Of a stretch of DNA of 64,000 nt, positions 63,901-64,000 are shown in pieces. This DNA is from an uncultured Clostridia bacterium (GTDB lineage Bacteria; Bacillota; Clostridia; Christensenellales; UBA3700). Below the pieces are notes generated by a model that worked only from the letters and a program-made list of their open reading frames with translations, searched no databases and was not told the origin of the DNA. The stretch lies in assembly GCA_937880755.1 (NCBI GenBank), contig CALGRX010000008.1, positions 1-64,000 of the forward strand, in the 5' to 3' direction. The first letter of the stretch is position 1. Every line of letters starts with the position of its first letter. The translations under genes were made by a program, and so were the position numbers.

Positions 63901-64000
63901 CGTCGTATCTTTCAAAAGAAGGCGCGCCCGTACTGCTGGTACTATTGCTCAATACTTTGCCGTAAGACACCGTAGCACTCGTGGTTGCGTTGCTACCGTT
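51902..64000 (-). CDS. Giant YDG/MBG-repeat surface protein (N-terminus outside window)
   Basis: The frame is open to the window edge, so 4,032 residues are seen and the start lies beyond. The GTG at 63970 is just an internal Val. The bulk is built from YDG-type modules with motifs such as KVYDGTTDF, KTYDGNTD and KTYDGTN. I count about 14 such positions, for example near 63570, 63233, 62888, 62611, 61651, 60715, 59766, 59444, 58410, 57376, 56997, 55845, 55490 and 53725. MBG-like modules (for example IINQQEV or IIKPQTLDSV starts, with NxxYG or TYNG motifs) lie between. Around 54620-54980 and again at 52400-52560 are GLUG-like motifs (IGGLAGTASG, FGGLVGSATG). The C-terminus (WGWYNICPWLNADDNNW) has no LPXTG and no membrane segment. 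It is Thr/Asn/Ser/Ala-rich and has few Cys. It is probably a secreted, fibre-like adhesin. Confidence 0.88.
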   Translation of the reverse strand, partial: NGSNATTSATVSYGKVLSNSTSSTGAPSFERYDDANAGNDKTIYMSMSRITFEGYKYKIDRYYQSSGFAMRAASATNSNNTIDNWKNSVDVEASPKSSHQFGNALTASGSGKLKTANAATVQVKSIGTILPQEITVKYIAKEYDDTTTIDYSKVNFSYSGGTTGLKPNAAFGSASVVYGGQNKYNSIVFSDVVTIVDQTDSSVLYALTDANSTYGNNYAIANSGTYNSTAKTFTLPNLGVIIPQAVKVEKAKKTYDGNSDFVSGMTYTLAKVSNSETVQLSDLGLSSLSASNGSFADANVGDGKTITIKGTTQFVYPDATLANEYGARYFATSTAKNYAYSATSYTTGVIIPKQLTWASNVANLVYKTYDATTTYSYSSASTLLSGLVSGDTTTKPTITFASSDVNTAGVGISIATTRNAIDGTYYDQVNGYTNYYMPISSAKGMILPATVTFSGITKVYDGNTDLTDTVYTNMTTTVTNSSLTGVKLYPVGQFDARHAYTDRQVVWTTTSFTYNATTYNILQEAKTATSGKNYAGNYCVAGNSNADITPCTLTQADFLGVTANQNKSDGTTNATGLTFVYFAGAVYLVSGNVKKKNNDDNVDGAYALYKSSSLATTNTDGTYGVGTYDINVTALTGADAGNYTLVVPFDLGQDLVINQQEVNGVAITVNPTNKDFSADLPTATANSWSAKDSVTGGEISGLAFSISAYQWVDDSNNAVTKTSPIGGYNLKVTAITMSGNDNYKLAAGATYSVTVDPAGAKALYILPLETTLGSVEKVYDGTTDFTASTTFKTESGTDSPLGNAFVGDYENKNIQGYNAIAMGNVKIKVITFTYYDNTGAQQTKYVIATTGNATTMSNYYLDATVTDGYATLQVGVITPKEVTIGTVSITQSDSKGNVADSTADAPGNFEYFSTATYYYGATISGVIGGDTVGVSITDPCGGVYNAGTYDLTFNGLTGADAGNYEFKGTLSAQLIIKPQTLDSVSVSVKPINVVYGNAIPTTIDGATAVATDKKSGAGVTANFTISGFSTTATSTSPIGGYDITIDYSKVGLEGTTNYVIGSTTTINVTVTPSGAKALYIIPADATIDSVTKTYDGTVDFTGATIVTTPASVAVTGDYADKNAGTGKSIIVDVATFSYYNTQGTAVSVDIFKDTNYKLANIHTTNESKATIDGVGVINKYAIKGSEITGVTVTQTWKGNTSTDVSFTYYTSATYVAAGTFSAFAVDDTVTVTLGIYKSGEGYNDLTGTTGINVGDYKVYLKAVASTPSNYEIAASQAIDLTFTIIRQEITNVNVVGSHYATEYTGGDLTYDTQQANFEIYAIDADGAKVDITGGVNGVKVGKDSNYANSQTQVGRYNVKVSVNGSAQGNYVFNTVLTDIDVVIAQGSATKTEFAIYPKTATLAEAHKVYDGNNTLVGATVVLNDANSNAINFGDGMSVCASFGQVNAGNSNFVFDTEVFQYYASGATNLTSAHRIKIKAVDSDTATTTNYQIGSSNTVSDVAYIEYKIVTVTVQEKIYDGTTAVSGAVTDGVVDGEIVKFEGEFVDCNAGTGKEVTVYTKDSTLRNGTKYRVLTTGGVNGALTNYCIAADASFTGDIAKREFTKTDLSGVTMIRNSDSSEIKIHPTANTAEYSSAYQYLLSAIKGSVAMDGATKENTLGAWTLTLYQESEPNLAISVQMFKGNVEITTAQDAGTYTVKIAISGDNYFTTGTIDINFVITKQKVDSADNISVFMNSFDGEYGTTGFDNPSASDKVYKIGIKDKISGEIVPFVKGEEGHTFAIASLAFSKTVDGTPQAPITATDGVYIGAYYLFAASVTGASDNYDTAGLTLDGKAIFGIDNTSEQSMYFIKPALLNVTSVTKTYDGNTDTATATFAYNGGKTEKLSATYASHMSTHHSNGVLADATSTRTVNFKTSTMNVATSTGNVSYAIALNANGTYTNYYVDGVADGNGYIAVDGVGIVKKFVITDGVMTVNVTGYVKDNKELQDLPLNKDTTATFVYADGYTYDGSKFTVTGLKPTQDQELFNASDNIADMEISISGTIKNSGRYTVILDQLVSANYEMTGATLGTIVIEKQIVTEDRVVINIPYLVNIYNGAVQKPESSDQFSFVVKDYYTDRDVKSNTSSGGGLSAFKYYSGDYVDGASTVEPKNIGRYSVSVVVDTSFIDAANYTFDGSVTEITKFAQEGKAVYFILPIELSVTGVYKEYDGTGAFGTPIVVNAADTTGAKTIITLNTSGILEGDADGIYAQIIAASGYFADKNIKVQDGKLIGGDVRFNARSFNYFDADGKSQVAYFIDGTNYAIAGTGAGSYVTVSNVGVITPVAVGYTSLTKTYDGTNLITYKASADYNKTTEVVSGKLSGDTIVGATGYYYTASAGVGEVGTGIDVYLQYQVVTYNGISYYTLVNDPNTTASNAGNYYVFSIDADSNVTYPASGVKPTDEGNGYVKFAGIGEIKKVAINIGGSTTTENGNIYDIQFKIKSGTWYAYNNSTAFVYRNGYDYGVGVFKATIGFNENQKTADVTYDGAEFAVADGINGDKLYFKIYFNNNTSTLTVSDAGSYTLYIQLVKVMNGGAVVANANYELTAGNAGTFKINQQELGASNVTLKMDNAVSTTYNGKANNLTAEQITGISGAVATDQDGKTVSLGGTITATDFAYVGDAPINAGGYQLTLKVSGLTSNDPNYSIKATDFYNVSLKDGSDAVYTILPKEIKLASSYVKNFDGTTYFEVEVNDGNESGNGVIVGEKLIVGLKNTVADYNKKALAGSHTFVIGNLEIVNVLIDVDSIANAATNGFNTTLLKEDGTVDFAKAMANYTIAADTDVTLTINPSNIVVAERRYDGTSAEIEVAITGLAGTQFLNNTIDKTNIAGVLKISVNSFASFELATTDEIVESSIKETKSADALGYVTYTITFNYLAKDTLDAATYTDRYVFAVAGATDGYSTNLAITSSELADGQMSGAAITTGTAVANAEALATALKANADIHLIGNIYGWDASLLDSAITYTGTLQGNGYSIQLVGGLNSDGTNGGAFIASLGGTIRDVNFKFTSAQTLSATNVGLVVGNMAGIMTNVSLDIINSPTFDGATTIGGLAGTASGSIANATVIFNASVNNANFGGLVGSATGATFNNVSVRGHNGKTTTGKTLVATSSGCTFDGVIDMIGGTLGASDITNLYTVNTLATGAKANGKLELLTPHTEGFIEYYFTTLNKTGVRTHNVYGGGASERDKTMYQTYGTIANNDTVALAIETLAPRNRFIWEAYSHSYQTEVAGGGHVNLSLNRYVAFMPIGTVIAEDGYTLDGQSKTNISFITVDVTMFRPAIGIRGSQEIAASGSIIKEVEYTGGQISHEVSITVDGKVTSISVSGVDAGYYDNVVVELTGDVTTDDINYDTTNRTAVVAKIDDGATVAGAILIIYPKQSDLPTDFSKHYDTTSIGEFTTTIDGKSVTLLGTYVDGTGAPASDVGTSLVSFANTLNPIRNVLVDNDGYYIAQHHKTESDGTTTYSYTKISVTTRNGIESYFTTSTNFNMITKNSLMRAMAQLIDYNKATTNDATLVGNANYTNAWVYNVTAIKAADSADGYFDDTKGYFFVPKTIGANAGNVTFTADGLAVGSMNNIYIGEIKPSVFEVLAGSSNASILPAERKATYSIANADKLSFRTTHTKDTVTISPKPWDISAYSLPTTMTEDQRNAFSNFMSGISTANVDTLSLMSAESGSKIIYNDNGGTYSIAYTASDKYFAFKLPTTIIKDNARATAYGNYVIVPDSEVIEFRYFIVNANGEFELSTYKDVLMIGERAVVDIDGTEYESNYHKYAYKMTGNINMKSSLITPFDWGNGIVFEGSIDGAGYALTNYILKGENNVGLFANMGETARVTNLVMGNVMVVATATTEDVTVSALTTSAVRSVTDVATEMRVVTATTGNVSVANAGENFVRIHKQSASNKTTTVTTSISDIAQDTYVTPTQIDALTKFGGVTNFLNKYVFNNVKLTYNAIAEEITVGVNNFREYWGWYNICPWLNADDNNWNKIRPTKTNTTQTVTQ
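55480..63600 (-). repeat. Array of YDG/MBG protein modules
   Basis: On the plus strand the YDG core appears as a recurring GCCGTCGTA or CCGTCATA followed by a Lys/Val-coding stretch. Gaps between cores alternate between short (about 280-380 bp) and long (about 930-1150 bp), as if a compound unit of one YDG plus MBG-like modules of about 1 kb repeats in the middle of the protein. Copies are diverged at the DNA level. Confidence 0.75.

Noticed and set aside
63968..63970. GTG at 63970 as the start of the giant protein
   Set aside because: The frame stays open to base 64000 with the same Thr/Ser/Ala-rich composition and there is no ribosome site, so it is an internal Val codon.
1..64000. CRISPR arrays, tRNA or rRNA genes, integrases and transposases
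   Set aside because: None were found on reading both strands: no regularly spaced identical repeats, no cloverleaf-like segments in the gaps and no recombinase motifs.

Overview
The window looks like chromosomal DNA from a spore-forming (or formerly spore-forming) anaerobic member of the Clostridia, probably a gut lineage. Evidence: spmA-spmB, a CwlD-like amidase, a type III glutamine synthetase, a T-box ahead of cysE-cysS, a short alanyl-tRNA synthetase without the C-terminal domain, a UPF0237/UPF0210 (ACT + PFL) gene pair, AGGAGG ribosome sites and TTGACA/TATAAT promoters. TAA, TAG and TGA all act as ordinary stops. I cannot name the genus; an uncultured Christensenellales-like lineage is only a guess.

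Layout. (1) 1-5870: an AT-rich defence cassette. It holds two D12-class adenine methyltransferases and an AlwI-type restriction endonuclease (a type IIS-like R-M system), followed by a membrane protein/DUF4868 pair that I read as Kiwa (KwaA-KwaB). Two direct copies of a composite repeat flank it; each copy carries a hairpin of different sequence inside conserved flanks. (2) 5983-10327: an SDR oxidoreductase, spmAB, a two-gene membrane/zinc-ribbon pair, a DUF378 protein and a hypothetical gene. (3) 10415-15186: a tight plus-strand run: alpha/beta-hydrolase-fold protein (with Arg where the nucleophile should be), DUF951, signal peptidase I, ACT protein, PFL-like protein, RlmB. (4) 15359-17262: an OmpR-type two-component system. 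(5) 17405-24743, minus strand: rsmI, T-box-cysE-cysS, ychF-argS, a lipoprotein. (6) 24931-36789: plsY, an AT-rich DUF7662 gene, glnN-alaS, an ABC/FtsX transporter, an SDR, then glycolysis genes. (7) 36790-41473: a decayed reading frame, pgk, a GH27 alpha-galactosidase whose barrel appears interrupted by a carbohydrate-binding module, and an iron alcohol dehydrogenase. (8) 41763-46892, plus strand: ECF sigma factor, probable anti-sigma factor, lipoprotein, ABC/FtsX transporter, which reads as one envelope-stress module. (9) 46993-49730, minus strand: cwlD, polysaccharide deacetylase, MGMT-domain protein, pseudouridine synthase. (10) 49731-50128: a non-coding stretch with DnaA boxes and spaced direct repeats. 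(11) 50129-51790: a GH20 hexosaminidase. (12) 51902-64000, minus strand: a giant repeat protein (more than 4,000 residues, N-terminus outside the window) built from YDG/MBG-type modules and GLUG-like motifs.

No tRNA, rRNA, CRISPR array, transposase or integrase was seen. The most interesting items are the repeat-bounded defence cassette, the giant YDG protein with its long/short module spacing, the sigma/anti-sigma/lipoprotein/ABC module with a hairpin over a ribosome site, the interrupted alpha-galactosidase, and the DnaA-box locus. All assignments come from reading the sequence and remembered family features; no database search was run.
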